Positions 51,652-62,315 are shown, numbered from the stretch's first letter. The stretch is DNA of 64,000 nt from Rickettsia endosymbiont of Ceutorhynchus obstrictus (GCF_964026565.1 NZ_OZ032162.1:1426001-1490000), one strand, 5' to 3'. Numbers and translations: made by a program. Notes: generated by a model from the letters alone, not told the origin.

Positions 51652-53031
51652 CTACTTGTTTTTTCTCCAAATAGTCGTGCCGTCTGTTTTATCTTCGAGA
51701 ATTATTCCCTCTTCTAATAACTGTTTGCGTATTTGATCGGCGAGCAGCCAATCTTTCTGTTTCTTTGCCTCTAAACGTTTATCAACTAACTGATTAATGT
51801 AAATTTCATCTATTCCGGCATGAAACCATTCTTGCGGTTTTTGGGTCATTAAACCGATGAAATTAGCACAAGCAAGAAGAGAAGAGACGTTAATCCGTTT
51901 TTCTTCGACGGTTTGTACCAAAAAAACCTGTTTGGCATAATCATTGATTATTTTTATCGCCAGCGGCGTGTTCATATCATCAAGCAGTGCCTGCATAAAA
52001 TCCTGCGGCATCGTAGAAAGCTTTATAGTATTAACATTTTCAATTGCTCGATACCAGTAATCCATAGTTTTTTTGGCATCATCTAAAGCTTTATCGTTAT
52101 AATCAAGCGGCTTACGGTAATGGACAGTTAGTAACAATAATCGCACTATATCCCCCGGGATTTTTTTATTTATCAAATCTTTTACCGTAATAAAATTCCC
52201 CAGGGACTTACTCATCTTTTCGCCGTTTGACGTTAGAAATCCGTTATGAACCCAATATTTGGCATATAGAGAATCAGGAAAAGCGCATTTACTTTGGGCA
52301 ATTTCGTTAGTATGATGGGGGAAAATTAAATCCGCACCGCCGCCATGTATATCAAAATTCTCGCCTAAATATTTATAACTCATGCTAGAGCATTCAATAT
52401 GCCAACCCGGACGCCCTAATCCCCATGGACTCTCAAAATTTGCCTCTAAAGATTCATTCGGTTTTGCCGGCTTCCATAACACAAAATCGTGCGGATGTTT
52501 TTTTGCTTTACTGTTTTCTATCCGTACACCGTCCGCCATTTCGTCTAAATCACGATTAGATAACTCCGTATAATTCGGTGCAGTCGAAATATCGAAATAA
52601 ACATGATTATCGACAATATAAGCATGATTTGTCGCTATTAATTTTTCTATCATCTCTATCATTTGATCGATATGCTCGGTGGCTCGCGGCTCTAAGGTTG
52701 GAGTCTTACATCCTAAATAATACATATCCTGATGGAATTCATCGGTAATTTTTTTAGTTAACTCCCCGATAGTAATTTTAAGCTCTGCCGCTCTATCAAT
52801 GATTTTATCATCCACGTCGGTAATATTCCGCACATATTTTACATTCGCCTCACCGAATATTTCTTCAAGCAAACAATATAATATATCATACACTATTACC
52901 GACCTAGCATTGCCGATATGAGGTCTGTCGTAAACGGTAGGACCGCAAACATACATTTTTATCAAATTCTTATCTATCGGCTGAAAAATTTCTTTAGTGC
53001 GGGTAAGAGTGTTATGTAAGTAAAGCTTCAT
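51652..53031 (-). CDS. cysS: cysteinyl-tRNA synthetase
   Basis: The 459-residue class I enzyme has MYVCGPTVYDRPHIGNARS (HIGH-type motif HIGN), the zinc-binding GWHIECS, and KMSKSLGN. It charges tRNA-Cys in the cytosol. Length matches the family (about 460). The C-terminal helix bundle (KKQKDWLLADQIRKQL) is complete. Confidence 0.96.
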   Translation of the reverse strand: MKLYLHNTLTRTKEIFQPIDKNLIKMYVCGPTVYDRPHIGNARSVIVYDILYCLLEEIFGEANVKYVRNITDVDDKIIDRAAELKITIGELTKKITDEFHQDMYYLGCKTPTLEPRATEHIDQMIEMIEKLIATNHAYIVDNHVYFDISTAPNYTELSNRDLDEMADGVRIENSKAKKHPHDFVLWKPAKPNESLEANFESPWGLGRPGWHIECSSMSYKYLGENFDIHGGGADLIFPHHTNEIAQSKCAFPDSLYAKYWVHNGFLTSNGEKMSKSLGNFITVKDLINKKIPGDIVRLLLLTVHYRKPLDYNDKALDDAKKTMDYWYRAIENVNTIKLSTMPQDFMQALLDDMNTPLAIKIINDYAKQVFLVQTVEEKRINVSSLLACANFIGLMTQKPQEWFHAGIDEIYINQLVDKRLEAKKQKDWLLADQIRKQLLEEGIILEDKTDGTTIWRKNK

Positions 53032-53358
53032 GATTTTGTTATGAACTAATTTATTGTCATTATAGAGACTATATTTTACTTAGACAAATTATAAGTAACG
53101 CGAGCTATGGATAATTCTTTCCTTTATTTTGCAGGGCATTATAAATAATTATTTTTGCCGCTTAAATTATCTAAATTTCCTTAAACATCTTAATTTATCA
53201 TATCCGGTCATTAAATCTCACTCAATAACTAAAAAGTATTAATATTTTTTAATTTTTTTAAAAAGAGATCTTGATAGATCTTAATTTTTTCTTATAATGT
53301 CTGCTAAAAGTAGCTAGCTCTCTCAAAGTTAGTTTATAAAAAAATAATAGCAGTGTTC
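53032..53358. promoter_or_regulatory. intergenic region upstream of sca2
   Basis: This 327-bp AT-rich gap has one half of the hairpin repeat (cgcgagctatggataattc, 53099-53117) and no credible gene. It must carry the promoters for sca2 and, on the other strand, cysS. No clear promoter motif can be chosen. Confidence 0.45.
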
Positions 53359-56300
53359 ATGAAAAAAAATTTACGAAATAAATTCAGTTTATTTAAATAT
53401 TTTTTACTAATTTGTGTTAGTATTACCACCCTAATTTTTGGAATGAATGAGGGATTTGCACAATCCGACGATGATCTTGAGAGCCGGTTGCTTAATCTCA
53501 AGCCGCACAACTCAAAAACTACCCGGAAGAAAAGGGGAATTCGATCAAACTCTTCTACATATAATCTTAATAATAATCGAGAAAGAGACACACAGCCGCC
53601 CACAGCTAGCGAAAAGCCAAAAGCAAAAAAAAACTTCCTTGGAAAAATTTTTGGAAAAAAAGCACCTACAGAAGAAAAATTTACCACTATTCCTAATGAC
53701 TTTTCATTAGTACAAGACCCACCTAAGCAAGAAGGATATAATTTAAGAGCCTCAGTTTCCGACCTGCTAAAAAATAATCAGGAAATGACAAATAATCCCC
53801 TATTAACACACCTTAATCAACAATATACATTACAAGAGCATATCGAAAGGTTTGACGAATACCTTAATAATAATGAGGCTATCACTGCTTTAGAATATGC
53901 CGAAGATACAAAACTATCTTCAGAACTAAAAAAAACTGCAGTTGACAAAATTTTATCTGATCTAAATGAGCAAAATATAAAACAAATATTATTTGTCGAT
54001 AATCTTAAAGATGTAAGAATTTTGGATTTTACAAAACCTATTAATAAAGAAAACAGACCTATATTAGCCGCAATAATACAAAATGCTTCCGAAGAACAAA
54101 AGGATGTATTTTTTGATCGAGTTGTGGATTATGTAGACAGGAATCTAATTACTTTAGAAACACAAAGGCCTAGCTTGGGAGTTCGATTAGTATTAACACA
54201 ACTCAAAAGCATTAATAATAAAAAAGAAATTGAAAAGCTTTTATTAAGAAAAAATAAAATAAAAGAAAAATTGAAAAAATATTATAAAAACGGTAAATAT
54301 GAAAATATACCCCAAAAGGTAATAGCAGAGATTAATAAAAAACTTAAAGCCGATTCTTTAATAACTAATGATTTAAATCAAAATGAAATAATTTCATTAA
54401 TTAATGGTTTTGATACAAGTTTTTTAGAAAAATCAATTAATATTATTTCATCTTCACCCGAAACTATAACAAAAGAAATTAAGGAAAAACTTTTATCTAC
54501 TTCACAACCGGTACTTACAGAAGCAGCGTGGACAGGTACGACTCCACCGCCGCTGCCAAATGCACCGCCGCCGCCTATTCACAATAATCATAATCTTAAT
54601 ATTAATGATCTTGAACAGAACCATCCGGCACTGTATGAATTACATGAAGAATTAGCAAAGCAAGGTAACAATACACAGCAAAAGCCTTTATCAACAAAAG
54701 CAAATAAGACTGTGGAAATAACTGAACCAACCACAGAATACGGTGAATTGTACAAAACATATTTAACAGAATCTAACAAACAACTTCCTACACTGTATGC
54801 TCAACAAATTGGAGCCGAAATAAATATAACGAACACTATACGTCAAATATTAACGGATAAATATAAAGATATACTTAAAGAGGAAGCACTTATTAATTTA
54901 TTCAGCAAAGATAATCAGGATAGTCAGGCGGGAAGGGACCTTAAAAGTAAAGCCACAAAGATATATGAGGAACTTTCAAAAGATCCATACGTTACTCAAA
55001 TTATAAGCTTTAAAAAAAGTAAAGATAGAATACTTAATAATCTTTTCCAAGAAGACTCAGATAAGGCAATGGATCGCCTTCTGCTACCGTCTAGCAAAAT
55101 ATCCGAAAACCAAAAAAACTTTATTCTAACGATACAAACAAAAGAACAAAAAGAACAAGAATTAGCAGGTTATAACGATAGATTAGAACAATTAAGATTT
55201 ATAGCTAACAACTCTAACGTTTTCGGTAGTCAAAAGTTAAATGACATTATAGAAGAATTAGTTAATGATTCTAGTAAGTTAACTAATATGAATAAAGTGC
55301 ATATTTTACTTGATAAAGACAAAATAATTACAAACCTAAAAAATATTGCTTCCGTTTCCAAGGAGCAAATAAATAATTTAAGAACTAACATAATAAAAAC
55401 AATTAATCTTGAAGCTATTAAAGCATTTGCATCAGACAATAATATAAATTCAGCTGATTTTATCAGGTTAATACAAGAATCTAAAAAACATGAAATATTA
55501 AGAGAATTTTTAGCAGTTGTAGTTACTATCGAGGAAAATAAACAAACTAATACTCTTCCGCAATATAATAAATTAGCATTACCCTCTATAGCTAATTTTT
55601 CACAAGAAGACGTAGCTCTATTATCTCAACGCATGACCGTAGCGGGGTTAATAAAAGCTTTGACGGAAATAGGTCAGGAAAATATAGTCGCACAACAACA
55701 AAACAAGCTGCCGACTGCCGGCGCTGTTCCGCCTCCACCCCCGCCGTCAATGATGACATCTTCAGAACTAGATAAGCCAAAGTTAAAAGCTGCCGGAATT
55801 AATGATGATTTGATAGAAAAAGCATTAAAACTTAAAGCCAATAATAATAAAATAATTCCTAAGACGCCTATAACACCTAATAAATTTAATTCATCCGCAG
55901 GGAAAAAATACTCAGAACGTATCACAAAAAATGCTACTTCTTTTGAATTCAATATCAAGATGCACGGTGCCGGCAAAGTACTAAACGATATAATATTAGA
56001 AAGTGTGCTAGAAATATATGCTAAGAAACCCTTCGATAAACTCGATGAAAAAGTAAATACGGAAACCTTTGAAGAAGCGTTATCTACACTCTCACCGGAT
56101 TTTATAGGGCCTAGGACTGAACTCGGTGACGAAATACATAAGATTTATAATGAAATAATAGCTGAAACAGTAAAGGATACAGAATTTTTAAAAAACTTAG
56201 CTAAGGACATAAAACCATTAACAGGTAATAAACTATTAGATAAAGCTATTAAAACACAAGCTGATGCTTTAGAAGAAGAAAAAGCCTTAGAACTAGTACC

Positions 56301-57987
56301 GGAGTTATTTGCACAAGCAGAAAAAGATTATGAAAATCAACAAGAAGCACTAAAAGCTAAAGTTTTAGAACAACAAAAGTTAGAGCAAGAAAGGATAAAC
56401 GCTGAAGCTTTAGAACAACAAACTAAATTAGCAAGAGAACAAAAAAAACTAGAAGCAGACGCCGCCGCTATAGCTTTAGAACAACAAAGGTTAGAGCAAG
56501 AAAGGATAGACGCTGAAGCTTTAGAACAACAAATTAAATTAGCAAGAGAACAAAAAAAACTAGAAGCTGACACCGCCGCTAAAGCGTTAGAAGAAGAAAA
56601 AGCCTTAGAACTAGTACCGGAGTTATTTGCACAAGCAGAAAAAGATTATGAAAATCAACAAGAAGCACTAAAAGCTAAAGCTTTAGAACAAGAACAACTA
56701 AACGCTGACGCTAAAGCTATTACTCAACCTCAAACTCAAGAAGAAGTCACTGAAGAGGCTGCAACTACGGGAATAATACAAAGTAACGATGAGGAAAATA
56801 ATACCTCAAAAGCTCTTACCGATGATGAATCAGACATAAGTAAACAATCGCTAGACAATTCAATAATCAAAGAAGAGGAAAACATTAATGATGAAAAAGA
56901 GAAAGATAATGATCAACAATTATCTCAAAACCTTGAGCCATTAGAAGTAGAAGTTTTAGTAAGTAAAAAAATTTCAGGAATTGATCAATCAGAAGAAATA
57001 ATTTTAGAAGAAGATAGGCTAGAAAATATTAAAGCAAAAATTCATTCTGCATATAATTATATTCGAGATATTATTAATAAACCTGCTATATTGGAGAGAG
57101 TAAAGTATTTTCTCTCCGCCGGCCCTGCTGCAGCCGGTGATGAGGATACAACTATCGAAAAAGGCGTATGGATTAGCGGTTTATACAATATTAATAAACA
57201 TGGGGTATGGAAAGATATGCCTGGATATAAAGGTCGTACTACCGGTGTTACTATAGGTGCCGATACTGAATTTAACGATAATGATTTACTCGGAATTGCT
57301 TATACTAATCTGCGCTCTAATCTAAAATATAATAAGAATTGTGATAAAGTAAATATTGACGGGCATGCTTTTAGTCTTTACGGCTTAAAAGAATTGAAAA
57401 AGAATTTTTCCCTACAAGCAGTAGCGACTATTTTACATAACTATGTTAAGAACAAAATTATCTATTCCGGTAATCATATCACCGGAAAATATCGAAATAC
57501 TAGTTTGAGCTTTGAAACATTGCTAAATTATAGACACCAAGCCAAGAGAGGTATAAATATTATACCTCATATCGGGCTTAGATACGGACATACAAAAGAC
57601 GGGAGTTATAAGGAGCATGATATCGGTACTCAGCATTTAACGGTTGCCGGAAAATCGCAACAATTATGGACCGGAATTATCGGCGGTAGAATATTATTTG
57701 CTCCGAAAAACATTTCTGACTCTATAATTTTAATACCCACTTTACACGGCTCTATCGAAAAGCATTTTAATAGCAAAAATACAGCAGTTAATGCTACAAT
57801 AACATGGAAAGATAAGAGCTTAGAGGACATTATTACTTTACCGAAACAACCGAAAATCGGTTATAATATAGGAGCAGGTATAGTTGCTAAAAAAAGCAAT
57901 ACTACAATATTCATGGAGTATAATTGCCGTTTGCATAAAAAATATCAAAGCCATCAAGGAATGGCTAAATTAAAAATTCATTTCTAA
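53359..57987 (+). CDS. sca2: Sca2-like autotransporter
   Basis: I start at ATG 53359 (MKKNLRNKFSLFKYFLLICV) rather than GTG 53353. The 1542-residue protein has a signal peptide (about 1-35), two proline-rich patches (about 393-410, PPPLPNAPPPP; about 789-797) and a C-terminal barrel (about 1265-1542, ending KLKIHF). Two blocks match the Sca2 I know: TAVDKILSDLNEQNIKQILF with NRPILAAIIQNASEEQK, and SPDFIGPRTELGDEIHKIY. In spotted-fever rickettsiae Sca2 nucleates actin filaments like a formin and drives tail motility. The N-terminal helical repeat domain of that Sca2 (about 400 residues) is missing here. Glu/Lys/Ala/Gln repeats (56275-56671) precede the barrel. Confidence 0.85.
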   Translation: MKKNLRNKFSLFKYFLLICVSITTLIFGMNEGFAQSDDDLESRLLNLKPHNSKTTRKKRGIRSNSSTYNLNNNRERDTQPPTASEKPKAKKNFLGKIFGKKAPTEEKFTTIPNDFSLVQDPPKQEGYNLRASVSDLLKNNQEMTNNPLLTHLNQQYTLQEHIERFDEYLNNNEAITALEYAEDTKLSSELKKTAVDKILSDLNEQNIKQILFVDNLKDVRILDFTKPINKENRPILAAIIQNASEEQKDVFFDRVVDYVDRNLITLETQRPSLGVRLVLTQLKSINNKKEIEKLLLRKNKIKEKLKKYYKNGKYENIPQKVIAEINKKLKADSLITNDLNQNEIISLINGFDTSFLEKSINIISSSPETITKEIKEKLLSTSQPVLTEAAWTGTTPPPLPNAPPPPIHNNHNLNINDLEQNHPALYELHEELAKQGNNTQQKPLSTKANKTVEITEPTTEYGELYKTYLTESNKQLPTLYAQQIGAEINITNTIRQILTDKYKDILKEEALINLFSKDNQDSQAGRDLKSKATKIYEELSKDPYVTQIISFKKSKDRILNNLFQEDSDKAMDRLLLPSSKISENQKNFILTIQTKEQKEQELAGYNDRLEQLRFIANNSNVFGSQKLNDIIEELVNDSSKLTNMNKVHILLDKDKIITNLKNIASVSKEQINNLRTNIIKTINLEAIKAFASDNNINSADFIRLIQESKKHEILREFLAVVVTIEENKQTNTLPQYNKLALPSIANFSQEDVALLSQRMTVAGLIKALTEIGQENIVAQQQNKLPTAGAVPPPPPPSMMTSSELDKPKLKAAGINDDLIEKALKLKANNNKIIPKTPITPNKFNSSAGKKYSERITKNATSFEFNIKMHGAGKVLNDIILESVLEIYAKKPFDKLDEKVNTETFEEALSTLSPDFIGPRTELGDEIHKIYNEIIAETVKDTEFLKNLAKDIKPLTGNKLLDKAIKTQADALEEEKALELVPELFAQAEKDYENQQEALKAKVLEQQKLEQERINAEALEQQTKLAREQKKLEADAAAIALEQQRLEQERIDAEALEQQIKLAREQKKLEADTAAKALEEEKALELVPELFAQAEKDYENQQEALKAKALEQEQLNADAKAITQPQTQEEVTEEAATTGIIQSNDEENNTSKALTDDESDISKQSLDNSIIKEEENINDEKEKDNDQQLSQNLEPLEVEVLVSKKISGIDQSEEIILEEDRLENIKAKIHSAYNYIRDIINKPAILERVKYFLSAGPAAAGDEDTTIEKGVWISGLYNINKHGVWKDMPGYKGRTTGVTIGADTEFNDNDLLGIAYTNLRSNLKYNKNCDKVNIDGHAFSLYGLKELKKNFSLQAVATILHNYVKNKIIYSGNHITGKYRNTSLSFETLLNYRHQAKRGINIIPHIGLRYGHTKDGSYKEHDIGTQHLTVAGKSQQLWTGIIGGRILFAPKNISDSIILIPTLHGSIEKHFNSKNTAVNATITWKDKSLEDIITLPKQPKIGYNIGAGIVAKKSNTTIFMEYNCRLHKKYQSHQGMAKLKIHF
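56275..56671 (+). repeat. tandem coding repeats in sca2
   Basis: A block encoding ALEEEKALELVPELFAQ and what follows begins at 56275 and again at 56584 (309 bp apart). Between them an EQ(Q/R)LEQERI(N/D)AEALEQQ block also repeats. The repeats form a long charged coiled-coil stretch. Confidence 0.8.
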
Positions 57988-57995
57988 TCCTGCAC

Positions 57996-58192
57996 GGCGT
58001 TGTTGCATGGCTCAATATTTTTGATGTCATTCTAGCTAAAAGCGGGAATCTAGGCTTTACTTTGTCATGCTGAACAAGTTTTGCGCATCTTTTTAGTAGA
58101 TCCTGAAATAAATTCAGGATGACTTTGTGGTACTTTTTTCTGGATTCCCGTTTTCACGGGAATGACATCGAAAATTCGAGCCATGTGACAAG
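57996..58192. mobile_element. family E composite with family B interior after sca2
   Basis: It is bounded by gcgttgttgcatggctc and gagccatgtgacaagac. The flanks cctgcacgg and cctacacgg form a 9-bp direct repeat with one mismatch, the likely target duplication. The interior is a family B palindrome. Confidence 0.65.
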
Positions 58193-58222
58193 ACCATCCT
58201 ACACGGTAAAAAGGTTAATAAA

Positions 58223-58987
58223 ATGATAATTGATAAAACTACTTATAAAGCTACTGTTTTTGACAGACGTGTTAGATTTTTAGTATTACATTATACCCAA
58301 GAAAATTTTAAAAAATCTATTGAATCCTTGACAGGACCGAAAGTAAGCGTCCATTATTTAGTAAATGATCAAAACTCGGATCATATATTCCGGCTAGTAA
58401 AGGAACAAGATAGAGCTTGGCATGCCGGAGTTAGCCGGTGGAAGGGGCGTAACAATATAAACGATACTTCTATCGGTATTGAAATTGTTAATTTAGGATT
58501 TACTTTAGATAAAGAAGATTACAAAACTTGGTATCCTTATCCTCCGGAGCAAATTAACAGCGTAATTAGCTTATGTAAACAAATTATTAGTGATTATGAT
58601 ATTGCGCCAACGAACGTTATAGGACATTCCGACATTGCACCCGGTAGAAAAGAAGACCCCGGTCCTTTATTTCCTTGGAAACAACTTTATGATAACAATA
58701 TAGGTGCTTGGTATGATGAAGAAACGGTTAAATCTCTAATGCCGCATATAGATATTTCTAATATAAAAGCTATTCAAGAAAAATTTATAAAATACGGCTA
58801 TGGGCTTAATCCCACCGGCGTAATGGATTCTCAAACGCAAGAAGTAATAATTTCTTTTCAAATGCATTTCCGCCCTAGCAATTTCTCAGGGGATTTGGAT
58901 ATTGAAACAGTCGCTATTTTGGAAGCTTTAATAGAAAAATATTATGATGAATTAGCATTAGAAAATAGAGTCGCTTACTTAAAATAA
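58223..58987 (+). CDS. N-acetylmuramoyl-L-alanine amidase, AmpD/AmiD type
   Basis: The 254-residue protein has an amidase_2 domain: FLVLHYTQENFKKSIE (zinc His), VSVHYLVNDQ, and NVIGHSDIAPGRKEDPGPLF (second zinc His and catalytic residues), followed by a peptidoglycan-binding domain (about 180-245, KFIKYGYGLNPTGVMDSQTQ). It cleaves the lactyl-amide bond of muropeptides. No signal peptide is seen. The AmiD-type domain order matches rickettsial zinc amidases of this kind. It fits with AmpG and NagZ in this window. A ribosome site (aaaaaggtt) precedes the ATG. Confidence 0.9.
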   Translation: MIIDKTTYKATVFDRRVRFLVLHYTQENFKKSIESLTGPKVSVHYLVNDQNSDHIFRLVKEQDRAWHAGVSRWKGRNNINDTSIGIEIVNLGFTLDKEDYKTWYPYPPEQINSVISLCKQIISDYDIAPTNVIGHSDIAPGRKEDPGPLFPWKQLYDNNIGAWYDEETVKSLMPHIDISNIKAIQEKFIKYGYGLNPTGVMDSQTQEVIISFQMHFRPSNFSGDLDIETVAILEALIEKYYDELALENRVAYLK

Positions 58988-59250
58988 TATTTTCATGGAT
59001 CGAAAATTACTTCAAAAAGTATGTCATTCCCGCCTGCGGGCATTGTTGCATGGCTACCGGAATCGTCATTGCGAGCGACTGGAAGCATTGTTGCATGGCT
59101 CAATATTTTTGCAAAGCAATTCGGTGTCAAGCCACGGTATGACATCATACTTATAATAACCATAATACGGTAAATTATTAGCCATGCAACAATGCCCCGC
59201 CCGCACGGGAATGACATCGAAGATGCTTTTACTATCCATGCGAAACAAAG
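58988..59250. repeat. family E/D repeats between the amidase gene and tsaC
   Basis: Several gttgcatggc- and gccatgcaac-type ends and a tcaagccacggtatgac palindrome fill this 263-bp gap. Minus-strand frames here are repeat translations. Confidence 0.65.
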
Positions 59251-60186
59251 TTAAAACGCCGCTCTTTTTAATCGGTCATTGATAGCGATACCGATATTTA
59301 CGGAAGGGATCGGGGCAATAGCAACTCTTACTATATTATGGTTTATAGCATAATTATCGAGCATTCTTAAATGCGCATAAAGATTTGCCGCCGCTTCCGC
59401 TAAATCGCCGTTTAAGCTTAAATTCAACGAAAATTCACCTTGTAAATTACTATCGGCAAAATTTAAGCCTATTTCTCCATTTTCTAAATTTGCGGCATTT
59501 AACCTAATCGGTACTTTAGGCGAGTAATGTTTAGCTAGCATCCCTGGAGCTTTAACTTCCATTGCCGCATTAGCTTTAGCAATTTTCATCCCTAATATTG
59601 TTTGTAGCAATTCGGTAGTGATAAATCCCTCTCTAAGGATTATCGGCTCTTTTAAAGTCGTATCTATTATTGTTGATTCCAAACCATACTCAGATTGATA
59701 GGCTTCCGGCGCTAATATAAAAACCTCCGAGTTACCTGAAAAATGCTCTTTAACATGCTGTGCATTGGTCGGACTAATATAGCTAGAAGGGTTAGCACTC
59801 GGCGCCGCTATAGGTCTTCCTACTTTTTCTATTAGTTCCAAAGCTAAAGGATAAGCGGGCATACGCAGCGCTACAGTCTTAAGCCCGGCCGTAACTGCCG
59901 GTGCTATATCGGCAGTATCTTTTAAAGGCACCACGATAGATAAAGCTCCCGGCCAGAATTTATTTGCTAGCAGATTCGCAATTTCATTAAACTCACCGAT
60001 AGTTTTAGCATGTTCTAAGCTTGCCACATGAACAATTAGCGGATTAATAGCAGGGCGGTTTTTTAGCCGAAAGATTTTTAAGCAAGCCTCTTCATTCGTA
60101 GCATCGGCGCCGAGTCCGTAAACTGTTTCGGTCGGGAATGCAACCACTCCGCCCGATTTAATAAATTTCGCTGCTTTATTAATCAT
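59251..60186 (-). CDS. tsaC: L-threonylcarbamoyladenylate synthase (Sua5 type)
   Basis: The 311-residue protein has the YrdC fold: GGVVAFPTETVYGLGADATN, KIFRLKNRPAINPLIVHV, PSANPSSYISPTNAQHV and STIIDTT, plus a C-terminal Sua5 domain (GMLAKHYSPKVPI). It makes the threonylcarbamoyl-AMP used for t6A37 in tRNA. ATG 60186 overlaps the glyS stop as ATGA, so the two genes are translationally coupled; a TTG at 60192 is in the same frame. Confidence 0.93.
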   Translation of the reverse strand: MINKAAKFIKSGGVVAFPTETVYGLGADATNEEACLKIFRLKNRPAINPLIVHVASLEHAKTIGEFNEIANLLANKFWPGALSIVVPLKDTADIAPAVTAGLKTVALRMPAYPLALELIEKVGRPIAAPSANPSSYISPTNAQHVKEHFSGNSEVFILAPEAYQSEYGLESTIIDTTLKEPIILREGFITTELLQTILGMKIAKANAAMEVKAPGMLAKHYSPKVPIRLNAANLENGEIGLNFADSNLQGEFSLNLSLNGDLAEAAANLYAHLRMLDNYAINHNIVRVAIAPIPSVNIGIAINDRLKRAAF

Positions 60187-62315
60187 AAACAATTAAAATT
60201 AGCTACTTTACGAAATGTTTGACGTACCAGTTGCAATAATAACAAACGATTATCGGCAATTTTACGGTCTTCATCATTAACAAGCACGTTATCGAAAAAA
60301 TCGGCAATAGGCGTAAGTAGTGTACTTAATAAACTTAAAGCTTTCGTAAAATCTTTTTCACTAATAGTAATTTCAATTTGCTTAGAATTTTCATTAAGCA
60401 AATTATATAATTCTCTTTCATATTTTGAAGTAAAAATATCAGTATTAATTTCGCCGTTTATTTTTTTATCTCCTAAAATATTACTAGCTCTTTTATAAGC
60501 GATTAATAATTGCGTTCCTTCATCACCCGATAAAAATTTTTGTAAAGCCTCAAGCTTTAGCTTTGTAGTAACTAAATTATCTTCAGCTTTTAAGTCAAGA
60601 ACGGCATTAATTAATGAAATATCATATTGATTTTTGAAATAAAATTTAGCTCTCTCTTCAAAGAAAGAATTTATTAAATCATTATTCTCGTCAAATAAAT
60701 CTTTATATAAGGCACCGGCAAAATTAATTAACTCTATAATATTTATTTGCAATTTATTATCTAATATTATCCTAATTATACCGAGCGCTTGACGCCTTAA
60801 TGCATAAGGATCACCTGAACCGCTAGGAGCTTCACCTGCTAGCATTAAGCCGACTAAACTATCTAATTTATCGGCTATCGCCAGCAAAGCAGCGTTGCCG
60901 GTAGGTACATTATCCGAAGGGCCTTGCGGTTTATAATGATCTCTAATTGCAACGGCTACTTCTTCCTCTAATCCTTCATGTATTGCATAATAATAGCCCA
61001 TAATCCCTTGTAACTCAGGGAACTCTCCGACCATTTCACTAACAAGATCACTTTTGCAGAGTTTAGCCGCCAAACGCAGCAATTTATTTTCCGGAGCTAA
61101 ATAATGACAAATTTTGGTGATCCTTTCTGTCTTTTGCTTTAAATTACCGAGTTTGGCATGAAATGTTACCCGCTCAAGTTTTGATAATTGTGATTCCAAA
61201 GTATGAGATAAATCTTGCTTATAAAAATATAAAGCATCGGCTAGCCTTGCCGCTAATACTTTTTCGTTACCTTTAACAACTAACTCAGAATCGCTAAATT
61301 TACCGTTACAAACAAACAGAAAATACGGCGCAAAATTTCCTTTATTATCAAATAAGCAAAAATATTTTTGATGAGTTCGCATTGAAGAAATTAATACTTC
61401 TTTCGGTAATTTTAGGAATTTCTCCGGTACTCTGCCGATCATCACAACGGGAAATTCCGCTAGCCCCGTGACTTCTTCAATTAAACGCTCATCTTCTTTT
61501 ATGTTTAGATTATGTATACTCTTCTCCTTTGAAGAATTGGCTCCGCAAAACTTCGAGGGATTCGTGTACTCACCTATTAAGTATAGGCTGCGCGCACTCA
61601 CCTCTCGTTTTACGTTCCAATTATCCAAATCATTTGAGTATAGATTCGCCATTTCAGCTAAGCCGGCTTTAATTATTTCTTGCCGCTCTAATCTCTCTAA
61701 AATAACGTCATTTTCTAGAAGCTTACTTTTATATTCGGTAAAATTATTTACCGTTATCGTCTTATTGCCCTTAAGCCTGTGGGCGTAAGTAACATTATTA
61801 GCCGTTAAATGACCGAATTTTAAAGGTAGTATTTCATCGTCAAATATACATAATATATTGCGCAAAGGGCGAATCCATTTTATTTTATAATCGCCCCAAT
61901 ACATCGATTTCGCCCAACTATATCTATTAATCGCTGTAACTATAATCTCCGGTAAAACTTCTTTAATATCCTTTTCCGCTATTTTTTTAATGAAAAAATA
62001 ATATAGATGATTATTTATTAGTTTAGTAGAAAGTTGTAATTTACTAGTATTATGCGCCTTGCAAAACCCTTGAATAGCTGCATCCGATGCCCCTACCGCC
62101 GGACCTTTAATCTCTATTTCCTGCGGTAAAATAGATTTCGGTAAATGGGTAATATGCGCCGTGATTCTTCTGGGTCCCGAAAATACTTGAATTTTGGCAA
62201 ATATTTTCTGCTCTTCAAAAATTTTCGTAAAGATATTTAAATAAGCTTCTTCAGCGGTTCTTTGCATGAAAGCCGGTATTTCTTCACTAAAAAGCTCTAA
62301 TAATAATGCACTCAT
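60183..62315 (-). CDS. glyS: glycyl-tRNA synthetase beta subunit
   Basis: The 710-residue protein begins SALLLELFSEEIPAFMQRTA, the GlyS signature, and has HRLKGNKTI, FPVVMIGRVPEKFLKLPKEV and SSMRTHQKYFCLFD. It pairs with GlyQ in the alpha2beta2 enzyme and holds the tRNA-binding and HD-like regions. I start at ATG 62315; GAGGGA lies 13 bases upstream and a TTG at 62336 is an alternative. glyS is coupled to tsaC, but glyQ lies 740 bp upstream behind repeats. Confidence 0.94.
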   Translation of the reverse strand: MSALLLELFSEEIPAFMQRTAEEAYLNIFTKIFEEQKIFAKIQVFSGPRRITAHITHLPKSILPQEIEIKGPAVGASDAAIQGFCKAHNTSKLQLSTKLINNHLYYFFIKKIAEKDIKEVLPEIIVTAINRYSWAKSMYWGDYKIKWIRPLRNILCIFDDEILPLKFGHLTANNVTYAHRLKGNKTITVNNFTEYKSKLLENDVILERLERQEIIKAGLAEMANLYSNDLDNWNVKREVSARSLYLIGEYTNPSKFCGANSSKEKSIHNLNIKEDERLIEEVTGLAEFPVVMIGRVPEKFLKLPKEVLISSMRTHQKYFCLFDNKGNFAPYFLFVCNGKFSDSELVVKGNEKVLAARLADALYFYKQDLSHTLESQLSKLERVTFHAKLGNLKQKTERITKICHYLAPENKLLRLAAKLCKSDLVSEMVGEFPELQGIMGYYYAIHEGLEEEVAVAIRDHYKPQGPSDNVPTGNAALLAIADKLDSLVGLMLAGEAPSGSGDPYALRRQALGIIRIILDNKLQINIIELINFAGALYKDLFDENNDLINSFFEERAKFYFKNQYDISLINAVLDLKAEDNLVTTKLKLEALQKFLSGDEGTQLLIAYKRASNILGDKKINGEINTDIFTSKYERELYNLLNENSKQIEITISEKDFTKALSLLSTLLTPIADFFDNVLVNDEDRKIADNRLLLLQLVRQTFRKVANFNCL

